DNA from: an uncultured Gemmiger sp.
GTDB taxonomy: Bacteria > Bacillota > Clostridia > Oscillospirales > Ruminococcaceae
Assembly (NCBI GenBank): GCA_944386225.1
Contig: CALXAH010000011.1
Span: forward strand, 1 to 64,000
DNA: 64,000 nt
Reading direction: 5' to 3'
The translations under genes and the position numbers were made by a program. The notes under the pieces are model-generated. The model was given only the letters and a program-made list of their open reading frames with translations. It was not told the DNA's origin and searched no databases. This document shows positions 14,726-22,587 of this stretch, piece by piece. Position 1 is the stretch's first letter. Each line of letters begins with the position of its first letter.

Positions 14726-16714
14726 ATGGAACAGAGAGAACGCATTGATTATCTTGTGGATACATTGAACCAGGCGTCCGAAGCCTATTACGGCGGAAAA
14801 GAAGAACGGATGACCAACTTTGAGTGGGATCAGCTGTTTGATCAGCTGGCCGAACTGGAGGCGCAAACCGGATATATCCGACCGGACAGCCCGACCCAGA
14901 CCACCAGCCACGCGGAGGGGGAACCGGATGCCGCCGGCGAAAAGGAGCCGCATGAATATCCCGCGCTCTCCCTGGCAAAGACCAAGGATGTGGCGGAACT
15001 GCAGAAATGGGCGGGCGACCGGGCGGTGTGGCTGTCCTGGAAACTGGACGGCCTGACCCTGGTGCTAACCTATGACGGCGGTCAGCTGGTCAAGATCCTG
15101 ACCCGTGGCAATGGTACCGTCGGCAGCAATATTACCTATATGAAGGAAGCTCTGGTCGGCGTGCCGCTGACTGTAGAGGAAACCGGCCATCTGGTGGTAC
15201 GGGGAGAGGCCACGATTTCCTATACGGATTTTGAGCGCATCAATGATACACTGGATGACGATGACGACAAATATGCCAACCCCCGCAATCTGGCTTCCGG
15301 CACGCTGGCGTTGGATAAAACCAATCTGGATAAGGTGAAGGAGCGTCGGGTCACCTTCAATGCCTTTACGTTGGTTCATACCGATCGGGAAATCCTGTCC
15401 TGGGGGGATCGGATGGACTGGCTGGACAGGCTGGGGTTCATTACAGTGGAACGGCAGCGTACCGACGCAGCAGGCCTTCCGGATGCGATCCAGCGCTTTA
15501 CCGACAAAGTGGATCGGGGAGAGATGGATCTGCCGGTGGATGGTCTGGTGCTGACCTATGATGATACGGAATACGCCTCCACCGGCAGTGTGACCGGCCA
15601 TCATGCCACCCGGGCCGGGTTTGCCTATAAGTGGCAGGACGTAAAAGCCGTGACTATGCTGGAAAGTGTAGACTGGTCCTGTGCTGCCTCCATCATTACA
15701 CCGGTGGCGGTATTTGCTCCGGTACAGCTGGAGGGTACCACCGTGACCCGTGCCTCCCTGTGCAATATCAGCGAGATGGAGCGGCTGGGCATCGGTGAAA
15801 ACGGCAAGACCGAGATCGAGGTCATCAAAGCCAACAAGATCATTCCCAAGTGCGTGGCAGTCCGCAAGGCGGAAGGGACATTTACGATTCCCTCGCAGTG
15901 CCCGGTGTGCAGTGCTCCTACCGAGATCCGGGTAAACGGCAAAGGGGATACCAAAACCCTGCGCTGTACCAATCCTGCCTGCCCGGCCAAGCACCTGAAA
16001 CGATTCTCCCGGTTTGTGAGCAAGACGGGCATGGATATTGACGGGCTGTCCATCCAAAGCCTGCGGGTATTCGTGAACCAGGGCTTTATCCGGGATTACG
16101 CGGACATCTACCATCTTAGTGAGCACAGGAACGCCATTGTGGATTTGGACGGCTTTGGCGAGAAATCCTATGAAAACCTGACAGCTGCCATCGAAAAAAG
16201 CCGCAACGCCCATCCGGCAAACTTTCTGTTCGCTCTGTGCATTCCGATGATCGGGGTGGATGCCGCCAAAAAGATCCTGGCGGCATTGGGCAGCGAAGGG
16301 TTTGCCAAGCGGGTGGAGGAAGGTCTGCCGTTCGATGACGTGGAGGGGATAGGCCCCGAGCGTTCCCATGCGCTGCAAAGCTGGTTTGCAGACGAGGAGA
16401 ACCGGGCTGTCTACCACAAGCTGCTGAATGAACTGCATCTGGAAACGGTGGAGCCCCGGAATACCACCGGCGGCCGCTGCGCCGGGATGACCTTTGTAAT
16501 CACCGGCAGCGTGCACATCTTTGTCAACCGGGCCGCTTTCAAAAAGTACGTGGAGGCCGAGGGCGGCTCGGTAGCAGGCAGTGTTTCCGGCAAGACCAGT
16601 TTTTTGGTCAACAATGACCGGGAATCCACCTCGTCCAAAAATAAAAAGGCGGCCGAACTGGGAGTGCCCATCCTGTCGGAGGAAGAATTTATCGGGCAGT
16701 TCGGTCAACCCTGA
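14726..16714 (+). CDS. ligA: NAD-dependent DNA ligase LigA, divergent
   Basis: A 662-residue ligase that seals nicks using NAD+. Domain order is Ia (EAYYGGKEERMTNFEWDQLFDQLAELE), adenylation domain with K106 in WKLDG, OB fold, a zinc finger with Cys 392, 395, 414 and 419, helix-hairpin-helix repeats (LDGFGEKSYENL, VEGIGPERSHAL) and a BRCT domain (CAGMTFVITGSV onward). Usually invariant residues differ: TRGDGxxGED(V/I)T is here TRGNGTVGSNIT (126-137), and the NAD-binding DxEYD reads NFEWD. The ATG at 14726 has GGGAGA upstream. It is flanked by its own terminator. It could be the main ligase of a divergent clade or a second ligase. Confidence 0.9.
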   Translation: MEQRERIDYLVDTLNQASEAYYGGKEERMTNFEWDQLFDQLAELEAQTGYIRPDSPTQTTSHAEGEPDAAGEKEPHEYPALSLAKTKDVAELQKWAGDRAVWLSWKLDGLTLVLTYDGGQLVKILTRGNGTVGSNITYMKEALVGVPLTVEETGHLVVRGEATISYTDFERINDTLDDDDDKYANPRNLASGTLALDKTNLDKVKERRVTFNAFTLVHTDREILSWGDRMDWLDRLGFITVERQRTDAAGLPDAIQRFTDKVDRGEMDLPVDGLVLTYDDTEYASTGSVTGHHATRAGFAYKWQDVKAVTMLESVDWSCAASIITPVAVFAPVQLEGTTVTRASLCNISEMERLGIGENGKTEIEVIKANKIIPKCVAVRKAEGTFTIPSQCPVCSAPTEIRVNGKGDTKTLRCTNPACPAKHLKRFSRFVSKTGMDIDGLSIQSLRVFVNQGFIRDYADIYHLSEHRNAIVDLDGFGEKSYENLTAAIEKSRNAHPANFLFALCIPMIGVDAAKKILAALGSEGFAKRVEEGLPFDDVEGIGPERSHALQSWFADEENRAVYHKLLNELHLETVEPRNTTGGRCAGMTFVITGSVHIFVNRAAFKKYVEAEGGSVAGSVSGKTSFLVNNDRESTSSKNKKAAELGVPILSEEEFIGQFGQP

Positions 16715-16737
16715 TCCGGATAGTTACGTATATTATA

Positions 16738-16775
16738 CAAAAGCGCGGAGACCTTTCCATGGCCTCCGCGCTTTT
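16738..16775 (+). terminator. Terminator after ligA
   Basis: AAAGCGCGGAG pairs with CTCCGCGCTTT around a 13-base loop, followed by TTTTC. Confidence 0.88.
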
Positions 16776-16780
16776 CTTGT

Positions 16781-16808
16781 TCTAAATCCGTCCGCCCGGC
16801 CATATAGT
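16781..16808 (+). promoter_or_regulatory. Possible SigE promoter of spoIIIA
   Basis: CATATAGT at 16801-16808 resembles the SigE -10 (CATACAMT), and TCTAAAT at 16781 with a 13-base spacer is a weak -35. No SigA promoter is visible in this gap. The spoIIIA operon is SigE-dependent in B. subtilis. Confidence 0.3.
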
Positions 16809-16834
16809 GGGAGCATGGAGAGCGAGGCGAAAAG

Positions 16835-17743
16835 ATGGACGAGTATTACCAGGTTATCCGGTGGCTGCCGGAAGAGCTGCAAACCCGATTGACCATGCTG
16901 CCATCCGGTGAAGCGCCCGGTGTACGGGAAATCCGGCTGCGCAGCGGCCGCCCGGTGGAACTGCGAGGCGAACGCACGCTCTATCCGGACATAACCGGCG
17001 GATTCTGTACCGATCCCTCTGGGTCTCCGCCGCTGAAGCATTCCCGGTTGCAGGAATGTTTCTATGCATTGTGCGGTCAGTCGGTTCACAGCCGGGCACC
17101 GGAACTCCGGAAGGGGTTCGTCACCCTGCCCGGTGGTCACCGGGTTGGTGTGGCGGGAATTCCGATCCGGGAAGAGGGCGGCGCAATTGCAGGCTTCAAA
17201 ACCGTCAGTTCACTGAACCTGCGGATTGCGCGACGGTGTGTCGCTCCTCTGCCCGAGGAGGCGGCACAAGTTCTGCAGAATTTCACGGGGCTCCTGGTGG
17301 CAGGCCCGCCCGGAAGCGGAAAAACTACCCTGTTGCGGGCTGTTGCCGAACAGTTGTGCCGAACAGGAAGGACGGTGGCGGTTGTGGACGAGCGGTGCGA
17401 ATTGTTTCCCTGTGCGCAGCAGGGGTTTACCTTCGAGTTACCCCTGCATTGCGATGTGCTTTCCGCCTGGCCGAAAGCGCAGGGAATCCTGCAGGCGGTG
17501 CGTACTCTGGGCCCGGATGTGATTCTGTGTGACGAACTGGGGGATGGGGAAGAGGTCCGCGCGGTCATGCAGGGGCTTCATGCGGGGGTGCGGTTTGTGC
17601 TTACGGTGCATGCTGCAAGCCGGGAAGACCTTTCCCGCCGCCCGCCTCTGCGGGAACTGACCTCCACCGGCGCTTTTGACAGGCTGATTCTGCTGGAAAG
17701 CTGTCTGCGTCCGGGGCGGGTACGGCAGGTGAGCAGTCTGTGA
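16835..17743 (+). CDS. spoIIIAA: Stage III sporulation protein AA (ATPase)
   Basis: A 302-residue ATPase related to type II/IV secretion motors. It powers the SpoIIIA-SpoIIQ channel between mother cell and forespore. Walker A GPPGSGKTT (K163) is followed by VVDERCEL, and Walker B-like VILCDELGD lies further on with VLTVHAAS. The N-terminal part has the family features VREIRLRSGRP and RKGFVTLPGGHRVGVAG. It is the first gene of the eight-gene operon; its TGA overlaps the GTG of spoIIIAB. Confidence 0.95.
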   Translation: MDEYYQVIRWLPEELQTRLTMLPSGEAPGVREIRLRSGRPVELRGERTLYPDITGGFCTDPSGSPPLKHSRLQECFYALCGQSVHSRAPELRKGFVTLPGGHRVGVAGIPIREEGGAIAGFKTVSSLNLRIARRCVAPLPEEAAQVLQNFTGLLVAGPPGSGKTTLLRAVAEQLCRTGRTVAVVDERCELFPCAQQGFTFELPLHCDVLSAWPKAQGILQAVRTLGPDVILCDELGDGEEVRAVMQGLHAGVRFVLTVHAASREDLSRRPPLRELTSTGAFDRLILLESCLRPGRVRQVSSL

Positions 17744-18213
17744 GCGGGTGGATACTGCGTCTGGCCGGAACGCTTCTGGCACTCTGCGCCGGGTACGGTT
17801 GGGGTGCCACACGGGTGGAACAGGCGTGCCGTCATACCCGCGCACTGGACGAGCTGGCCCGTGTGCTGGATTTCATCCGTGCTGCGATTTTATACCGGGA
17901 GATGGACTCCGGCGAAATTTTGCGTCAGCTTCATGCGGAGATGCCGTTGTCCTGGCTGCCGGGAAGCGGTGAAATGCTGTGTGCGCTGCGTCCGCCGCCG
18001 GTGCTGCCGCAGGCCCAATATGCAGTGTTTGCCGAATGTTTTTCCGGCCTGGGCCGCTGCAGTACCCGGGAAACCGTTCGCCGCCTGGATTATTGCCTGG
18101 CGCGCTGCGCGGAGTTTCAATCCTGTGCCAAACAGGAAGAAGAAAAAGCAAAAAAACTGTACCGGCAGGCGGGACTGTGCCTGGGTGCCCTGGCGGTGCT
18201 GTTTCTGCTGTGA
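17740..18213 (+). CDS. spoIIIAB: Stage III sporulation protein AB
   Basis: A 157-residue protein related to GspF-type inner membrane platform proteins, part of the SpoIIIA channel. It has an N-terminal membrane segment (ILRLAGTLLALCAGYGWGA), a cytoplasmic helical middle (ALDELARVLDFIRAAILYREM, a family hallmark) and a C-terminal membrane segment (AGLCLGALAVLFLL). The GTG start overlaps the spoIIIAA stop, indicating coupling. Confidence 0.92.
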   Translation: MSGWILRLAGTLLALCAGYGWGATRVEQACRHTRALDELARVLDFIRAAILYREMDSGEILRQLHAEMPLSWLPGSGEMLCALRPPPVLPQAQYAVFAECFSGLGRCSTRETVRRLDYCLARCAEFQSCAKQEEEKAKKLYRQAGLCLGALAVLFLL

Positions 18214-18240
18214 AAACAAGGGATCGGGAGGCGGCATTGC

Positions 18241-18435
18241 ATGGATATTGACCTTGTATTTAAGATCGCGGCTATCGGGATTATTGTGGCGGTGCTGAAC
18301 CAGCTTTTGATACGTTCCGGGCGGGAAGACCAGGCCATGATGACTACCTTGGCGGGGCTGATAGTGGTGCTTTCCATGATGGTGAAGGAGATCAGCGAAC
18401 TGTTTGTCACCATCAAAACGCTGTTCAACCTGTGA
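18241..18435 (+). CDS. spoIIIAC: Stage III sporulation protein AC
   Basis: A 64-residue, two-helix membrane protein of the SpoIIIA channel. The sequence matches the family in length and content: MDIDLVFKIAAIGIIVAVLNQLL, then a polar loop SGREDQA and a second helix TLAGLIVVLSMMVKEI. It lies 27 bases after spoIIIAB and overlaps spoIIIAD. Confidence 0.93.
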   Translation: MDIDLVFKIAAIGIIVAVLNQLLIRSGREDQAMMTTLAGLIVVLSMMVKEISELFVTIKTLFNL

Positions 18436-18821
18436 GCGCCGCGCAGATAGGCGCCGTGGCCGGCGTTGCCATCGTCACGGTTGTGCTGGCGGTTCTGCTG
18501 CGGCCGTATTCGCCGGTGTATGCACTGCTGGCATCGCTGGCCGGCACGGTCGTGCTGCTGGCCTGGATGCTGCCCTACGCGGCCCAGGCGCTGGAATGGC
18601 TGGATACCTTCTCGGTCTATCTGCGTCAGGAAGAATTTATCTGCCTGATCCGGGCGGCGGGGATCGCACTGGTAGCGCAGACGGCGCAGGATCTGTGCAA
18701 AGATGCAGGAATGACGGCAATGGGGGCTAAGGTGGAATTGGCAGGACGCTGCATGATCCTGCTTTCCGCGCTGCCCATGCTGCAGCAGGTGGTGGATGTA
18801 TGGAGTCGGTTGCTTCAATGA
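18432..18821 (+). CDS. spoIIIAD: Stage III sporulation protein AD
   Basis: A 129-residue integral membrane protein with three or four hydrophobic segments, homologous to SpoIIIAC in its first part. The conserved C-terminal block IRAAGIALVAQTAQDLCKDAGMTAMGAKVELAGR is typical. The GTG start overlaps the spoIIIAC stop, and the end overlaps spoIIIAE. Confidence 0.93.
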   Translation: MSAAQIGAVAGVAIVTVVLAVLLRPYSPVYALLASLAGTVVLLAWMLPYAAQALEWLDTFSVYLRQEEFICLIRAAGIALVAQTAQDLCKDAGMTAMGAKVELAGRCMILLSALPMLQQVVDVWSRLLQ

Positions 18822-19927
18822 AAAACGGATGCAAAATGCTGTGGCGGTTCCGGCTGCGGCGCCTGATGGCCGTGCTGCTGCTTGTAGCGATAGGGGGGGC
18901 GCTGTGCCCGGCTGTGTACGCGGAAGAAATGGATACACCTCCTCAAATTCAGGACTACCTGGACGAGCCTGGAATGAGCGCGGAGGAATTTTCTTCCGTG
19001 ACTCTGTCCGAGCTCCTCGCCGGCGTTTGGAAGACGGTTTCCGGTGAATTCCTGGCTCCGTTTCGGCTCTTGGGCCAGATCGGGGCACTGCTTTTGCTGG
19101 CTTCAGCCGCCCTGACCTTTGCTCCTTCGGAGGGCTGGCGGCAATGTATTGAACTCATCGCCGTAGCGGGCTGCTTCCTTTTATCAGCCGACGGCATACT
19201 GGAACTGGTCAGCCAGGTGTCCGCGGCTATCTCGGACTGGCGCCTGTATCTGGCGGGTTTTCTGCCGATTTTCGCCGGGGTTATGGTAAGCTGTGGCCAA
19301 AGCGCCGGGGCCCTGGTTTGTACGGGGCTGTTTTTTTCCATGGCATCCTTGTCTGCACAGTTGATCTGCGGTGTGGCTATGCCGCTGGTACGGGTCTATC
19401 TGGCACTGAACAGTGCTGCCGGTATCAGCGGTGTGCCGCCTCTGCAGGAGGCTACGCAGGGTTTGACCCGGTGCGTTCGCAGCCTGCTGCGAGGAATATC
19501 AATCGGCTTTGCTGCGGTGCTGGGCCTGCAGAACACGCTGGCCGCCCAGTCGGACAACCTGGCTATGCGGGCGGGAGGCGCTGTGCTGAGCAGCAGTATT
19601 CCGGTGGTTGGGGCCGCGGCCCAGGATGCCCTGGCCAGCGTGTTGGCCGGGCTGCGGGTGGTGAAAGGTTCACTGGGGTTTGCGGCGATTGCCGTGTTGG
19701 CAGCCGCGTTTTTGCCGTTGTTTGCGCGATGCCTTGTAATGCGTCTGGTTTTGGCGGCAGGCGGCCTGCTGGCCAAAGCCTTTGGATTGTCCCGCAGCGG
19801 CGCTGTACTGGAAGGCGCGGCGGAAGGGGCGGGGCTTTGCCTGTCTTTTCTGGTGTTTTTCTTTATGCTGGTCGTGCTGTCCACCGCGCTGATGATCGCG
19901 ACCGGAACAGGAGGTTTTTTCGGATGA
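18800..19927 (+). CDS. spoIIIAE: Stage III sporulation protein AE
   Basis: A 375-residue polytopic membrane protein of the SpoIIIA channel. A signal-like N-terminus (RRLMAVLLLVAIGGALCPAVYAEE) precedes a short soluble stretch and about seven membrane segments; conserved blocks include SLSAQLICGVAMPLVRVYLALN and LTRCVRSLLRGISIGFAAVLGLQ. The ATG at 18800 has AGGTGG seven bases upstream. An alternative in-frame ATG at 18818 overlaps the spoIIIAD stop (ATGA), like other junctions here, so the start is uncertain by six codons. Confidence 0.93.
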   Translation: MESVASMKNGCKMLWRFRLRRLMAVLLLVAIGGALCPAVYAEEMDTPPQIQDYLDEPGMSAEEFSSVTLSELLAGVWKTVSGEFLAPFRLLGQIGALLLLASAALTFAPSEGWRQCIELIAVAGCFLLSADGILELVSQVSAAISDWRLYLAGFLPIFAGVMVSCGQSAGALVCTGLFFSMASLSAQLICGVAMPLVRVYLALNSAAGISGVPPLQEATQGLTRCVRSLLRGISIGFAAVLGLQNTLAAQSDNLAMRAGGAVLSSSIPVVGAAAQDALASVLAGLRVVKGSLGFAAIAVLAAAFLPLFARCLVMRLVLAAGGLLAKAFGLSRSGAVLEGAAEGAGLCLSFLVFFFMLVVLSTALMIATGTGGFFG

Positions 19928-20385
19928 ACGAACTTCTTCGCCAATGGGCGGGGGGGATCTGCGCCGGCTGTATGCTGGCCGGCGCTGTCCAGGTGTTGAT
20001 GCCCTCCAGCCGGCATACGGCAGTCATAAAAAATATCGCTGTGCTGTATATTGTACTGGCCATCCTTTCTCCGGCAGAGCTTTCTGTAAAGCTGTTTGAC
20101 ATTACAGAGAAAACCGGCATTGAACCCAAGGTTCTCTACGACACAGAAGCGCTTGAAAACGACGCGACGGAAGGTGTGCTGGCAAAAACCTTTACAGATC
20201 AGTTGGAGGCTTTCGGCGTGCAGGCGGAGGTGGCTGTGAGCCTGGACGTATCCCAGGGGGAACAGGCCGTTACCGTGCAGGCCTTTGTTCCCACTGATGC
20301 GCAAAGCCGGGCGGCGGAGCTGCTTTTGCAGAAATGGGTTGGTGAAAGGGGGACGGTGGTATGCCGCACACAAATGGCGGAATAG
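19924..20385 (+). CDS. spoIIIAF: Stage III sporulation protein AF
   Basis: A 153-residue protein of the SpoIIIA channel with two N-terminal membrane helices (WAGGICAGCMLAGAVQVLMP and IKNIAVLYIVLAILSP) and a soluble ring-building-like domain after residue 60. The ATG overlaps the spoIIIAE stop, and the end overlaps spoIIIAG by 25 bases. Confidence 0.9.
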   Translation: MNELLRQWAGGICAGCMLAGAVQVLMPSSRHTAVIKNIAVLYIVLAILSPAELSVKLFDITEKTGIEPKVLYDTEALENDATEGVLAKTFTDQLEAFGVQAEVAVSLDVSQGEQAVTVQAFVPTDAQSRAAELLLQKWVGERGTVVCRTQMAE

Positions 20386-20909
20386 ATTGCCAGGCATTGG
20401 CGAAACTGGCGGCAAGCGCCGTCAAAAAGCCAGGGCTGCTGTTTGCACTGGGATTGGCTGGTATGGCGCTGATTCTGTTTGCCGATTTGTTCGACCCTGC
20501 CGGCAACGAAGCTTCCCGGCAGAGTGAAACGGGGCAGGCAGTCTCCGGCTCCGCGGAACTGGCCGAGTACGCGGATCGGCTTTCTACCCGGATGGAAGAC
20601 CTGCTCTCCGGCGTAGAGGGCGCCGGAGAAACCCGGGTCATGATCACCCTGGAAAACAGTGAGGAAACCGTTTACGCGCTGGACGAGAAACAGGGCGGTG
20701 CGGAAAGCTACGAGTGGAGTCATGTGATCCTGGATGACGGTACAGGTGATTCGGCCCTGGTGGAAACCACCTGGCTGCCCGAGGTACGCGGCGTGGCTGT
20801 GATTTGTCAGGGCGGGGATGATGCTGCTGTTCAGGCGCGTCTCACAGAAATGGTCTCGGTTCTGTTGGGGGTATCCACCAACAGGATCAGCATAGCAAAA
20901 ATGAGTTGA
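20361..20909 (+). CDS. spoIIIAG: Stage III sporulation protein AG
   Basis: A 182-residue ring-forming component of the SpoIIIA channel, related to the secretin/EscJ ring-building motif. One N-terminal membrane segment (KKPGLLFALGLAGMALILFADLF) anchors an extracytoplasmic domain with LLSGVEGAGETRVMITLENSEETVYALD and LPEVRGVAVICQGGDDAAVQARLTEMVSVLLGVSTNRISIAKM, both characteristic. It overlaps both neighbours. Confidence 0.93.
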   Translation: MPHTNGGIDCQALAKLAASAVKKPGLLFALGLAGMALILFADLFDPAGNEASRQSETGQAVSGSAELAEYADRLSTRMEDLLSGVEGAGETRVMITLENSEETVYALDEKQGGAESYEWSHVILDDGTGDSALVETTWLPEVRGVAVICQGGDDAAVQARLTEMVSVLLGVSTNRISIAKMS

Positions 20910-20923
20910 CGGAGGCAATGAAG

Positions 20924-21544
20924 ATGAGAACTGGAAAGCATAGTCAGAAACTTACGGTGCTCACGCTGGCGGTAGCGCTGGCAGTGGCGGTGTACCTGAA
21001 CTGGGAGTATGCCCGTACGGGTGATATCGCGGCGGAGCCTGATGCCGCCCAGACTTCGGCTTCGGCAGAAGATGCCGTGGTGGTGGATGCGCTTCCGGTG
21101 GCGGATCAGACCGTTGCAGGCGAAGAGTCGGCCACCGGAGACAAAAACTACGGTGAAGCGCAGCTGGTGAGCGTGACCGAGAGCACCGGCACGGAGTTTT
21201 TTGAGCAGGCCCGCCTGAGCCGGACCAAATCCCGGGACGAGGCGCTGGATACCCTGCAGAAAAGTCTGAAAAATGCCAAGCTGACCGATGAGGAAAAGGA
21301 AACTCTCACCGCACAGCTGTCGGCGCAGATTGACAGCATCGCCGCCGAGAATGAGATTGAGACACTGCTCAAAGCCAAAGGCTTTGTGGATTGTGTGGTG
21401 TTCATCGGCGAAGATACAGTGGATGTAACGGTCATGACCACCAATGCACAGCTGGGACAGAGCGAGGTGGCGCAGATCCGCGACGCGGTACTGGAACGGT
21501 GTGAAGTGGCTGCGCAGGATATTACCGTGGTGGAGGTGCGTTGA
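20924..21544 (+). CDS. spoIIIAH: Stage III sporulation protein AH
   Basis: A 206-residue protein that in model species spans the mother-cell membrane and binds SpoIIQ across the intermembrane space. It has an N-terminal membrane segment (LTVLTLAVALAVAVYLNW), a low-complexity acidic linker (about 30-75) and the conserved domain FFEQARLSRTKSRDEALDTLQKSL through the ring-building fold. The ATG at 20924 is eight bases after GGAGG; upstream in-frame starts sit on the ribosome site itself. It closes the operon. Confidence 0.93.
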   Translation: MRTGKHSQKLTVLTLAVALAVAVYLNWEYARTGDIAAEPDAAQTSASAEDAVVVDALPVADQTVAGEESATGDKNYGEAQLVSVTESTGTEFFEQARLSRTKSRDEALDTLQKSLKNAKLTDEEKETLTAQLSAQIDSIAAENEIETLLKAKGFVDCVVFIGEDTVDVTVMTTNAQLGQSEVAQIRDAVLERCEVAAQDITVVEVR

Positions 21545-21574
21545 CCGTCTGGTACAGACCTGCCGGAAAATCGG

Positions 21575-21603
21575 TTGCGAAATGTGAATAAGAGTGGTAT
21601 AAT
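21575..21603 (+). promoter_or_regulatory. Promoter of the Asp23-nusB run
   Basis: TTGCGA (21575-21580), 17 bases, TATAAT (21598-21603). It is followed by an 85-base leader with a CGGCTCC/GGGGCCG hairpin. No terminator or other good promoter is visible from here to recN. Confidence 0.75.
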
Positions 21604-21688
21604 AGGCAACAACAATGAAAAAGAACGGCAGGCGGCTCCGCGGGGGCCGATGATCCGTTTCGCAAAGATTTTGTAGGAGGGCTTTTCC

Positions 21689-22057
21689 ATGGAAGTGAAA
21701 GACCAGAACCTCGTGGGCGGAAGTCTGCAGATCTCTACCGATGTGATTGCCAAGATCGCCCGTCTGGCCGCGCTGGAGGTAGACGGCGTGCGGGAGGTCA
21801 AAGCCTGCCCGTACAGCATGAAAAGCCTTTTGGGCCGGTTGGCGGTGCCCAAGCCTGTAGAGGTTACCCTGCAGGACGAAGTGGCCGAGATCACTGTAAA
21901 TGTGACCATTGCCTACGGTGCCCGTATTCCGGCTTTGAGCGAGAAGGTTCAGCAGAATGTCAAGGCGTCCGTGCAGAACATGACCAGCATTACCGTCTCC
22001 CGCGTCAATGTGGTGATCACCGGCGTGGGCGTGGAAATGCCGGACGAGGAAGAATAA
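21689..22057 (+). CDS. Asp23/Gls24 family envelope stress protein
   Basis: A 122-residue Asp23/Gls24 (DUF322) protein. The family fold is seen in GGSLQISTDVIAKIARLAALEVDGVREV and VTIAYGARIPALSEKVQQNVKASVQNMTSITVSRVNVVITGV. Such proteins are small, cytoplasmic or membrane-associated and linked to envelope stress; this subtype next to nusB (YqhY-like) has been tied to lipid metabolism in B. subtilis. A TAGGAGGG ribosome site precedes the ATG. Confidence 0.9.
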   Translation: MEVKDQNLVGGSLQISTDVIAKIARLAALEVDGVREVKACPYSMKSLLGRLAVPKPVEVTLQDEVAEITVNVTIAYGARIPALSEKVQQNVKASVQNMTSITVSRVNVVITGVGVEMPDEEE

Positions 22058-22152
22058 AGCCAACAGGAAAGGACGCGTCTCTCCGTCGGCCGGGCCCGGT
22101 TGCTGCGGGAACCTTACCGGCGGGGGGCGTATTTTGTGTATAAGGAGAAAGT

Positions 22153-22587
22153 ATGGAACAGAAACTGCCCCGGCGTGCTGCCCGGGAAAATGCCTTTATC
22201 GCCGCGTTCAGCACCTCGTTTGATGTGGGAACGCTGGAAGAAGTGATTGAGTTCAGCCGTCAGGACGGCGAATATCCGGTGGACGCCTTCGGCGAAGCGT
22301 TGCTGCGCGCCTGCACTGCTCATGCCGCTGAGATTGACGCATTGATTGAGCCCCGGCTCAAGGGCTGGACCATGGCACGTCTGCCGCGTGTCAGCCTGAC
22401 TCTGGTGCGGCTGGCCATTGCCGAGATGCTCTATGGCGAGGAAAAACTGCCCGGCGTGGCAATCAACGAAGCTGTGGAACTGGCCAAGAAGTACGGCGGC
22501 GAAGAAGACTACCAGTTCGTCAACGGCCTGCTGGGCTCCATTGCCCGTGACATGGCGCAGGACAGTGAGGCACAGCCTGTATGCTGA
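22153..22587 (+). CDS. nusB: Transcription antitermination factor NusB
   Basis: A 144-residue all-helical RNA-binding protein that pairs with NusE (S10) on boxA during rRNA transcription. The family features are RRAARENAFIAAFS at the N-terminus and RLPRVSLTLVRLAIAEMLYGEEKLPGVAINEAVELAKKYGGEEDYQFVNGLLGSIAR at the C-terminus. An AAGGAGAAAG site precedes the ATG. It overlaps the next gene by seven bases. Confidence 0.94.
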   Translation: MEQKLPRRAARENAFIAAFSTSFDVGTLEEVIEFSRQDGEYPVDAFGEALLRACTAHAAEIDALIEPRLKGWTMARLPRVSLTLVRLAIAEMLYGEEKLPGVAINEAVELAKKYGGEEDYQFVNGLLGSIARDMAQDSEAQPVC

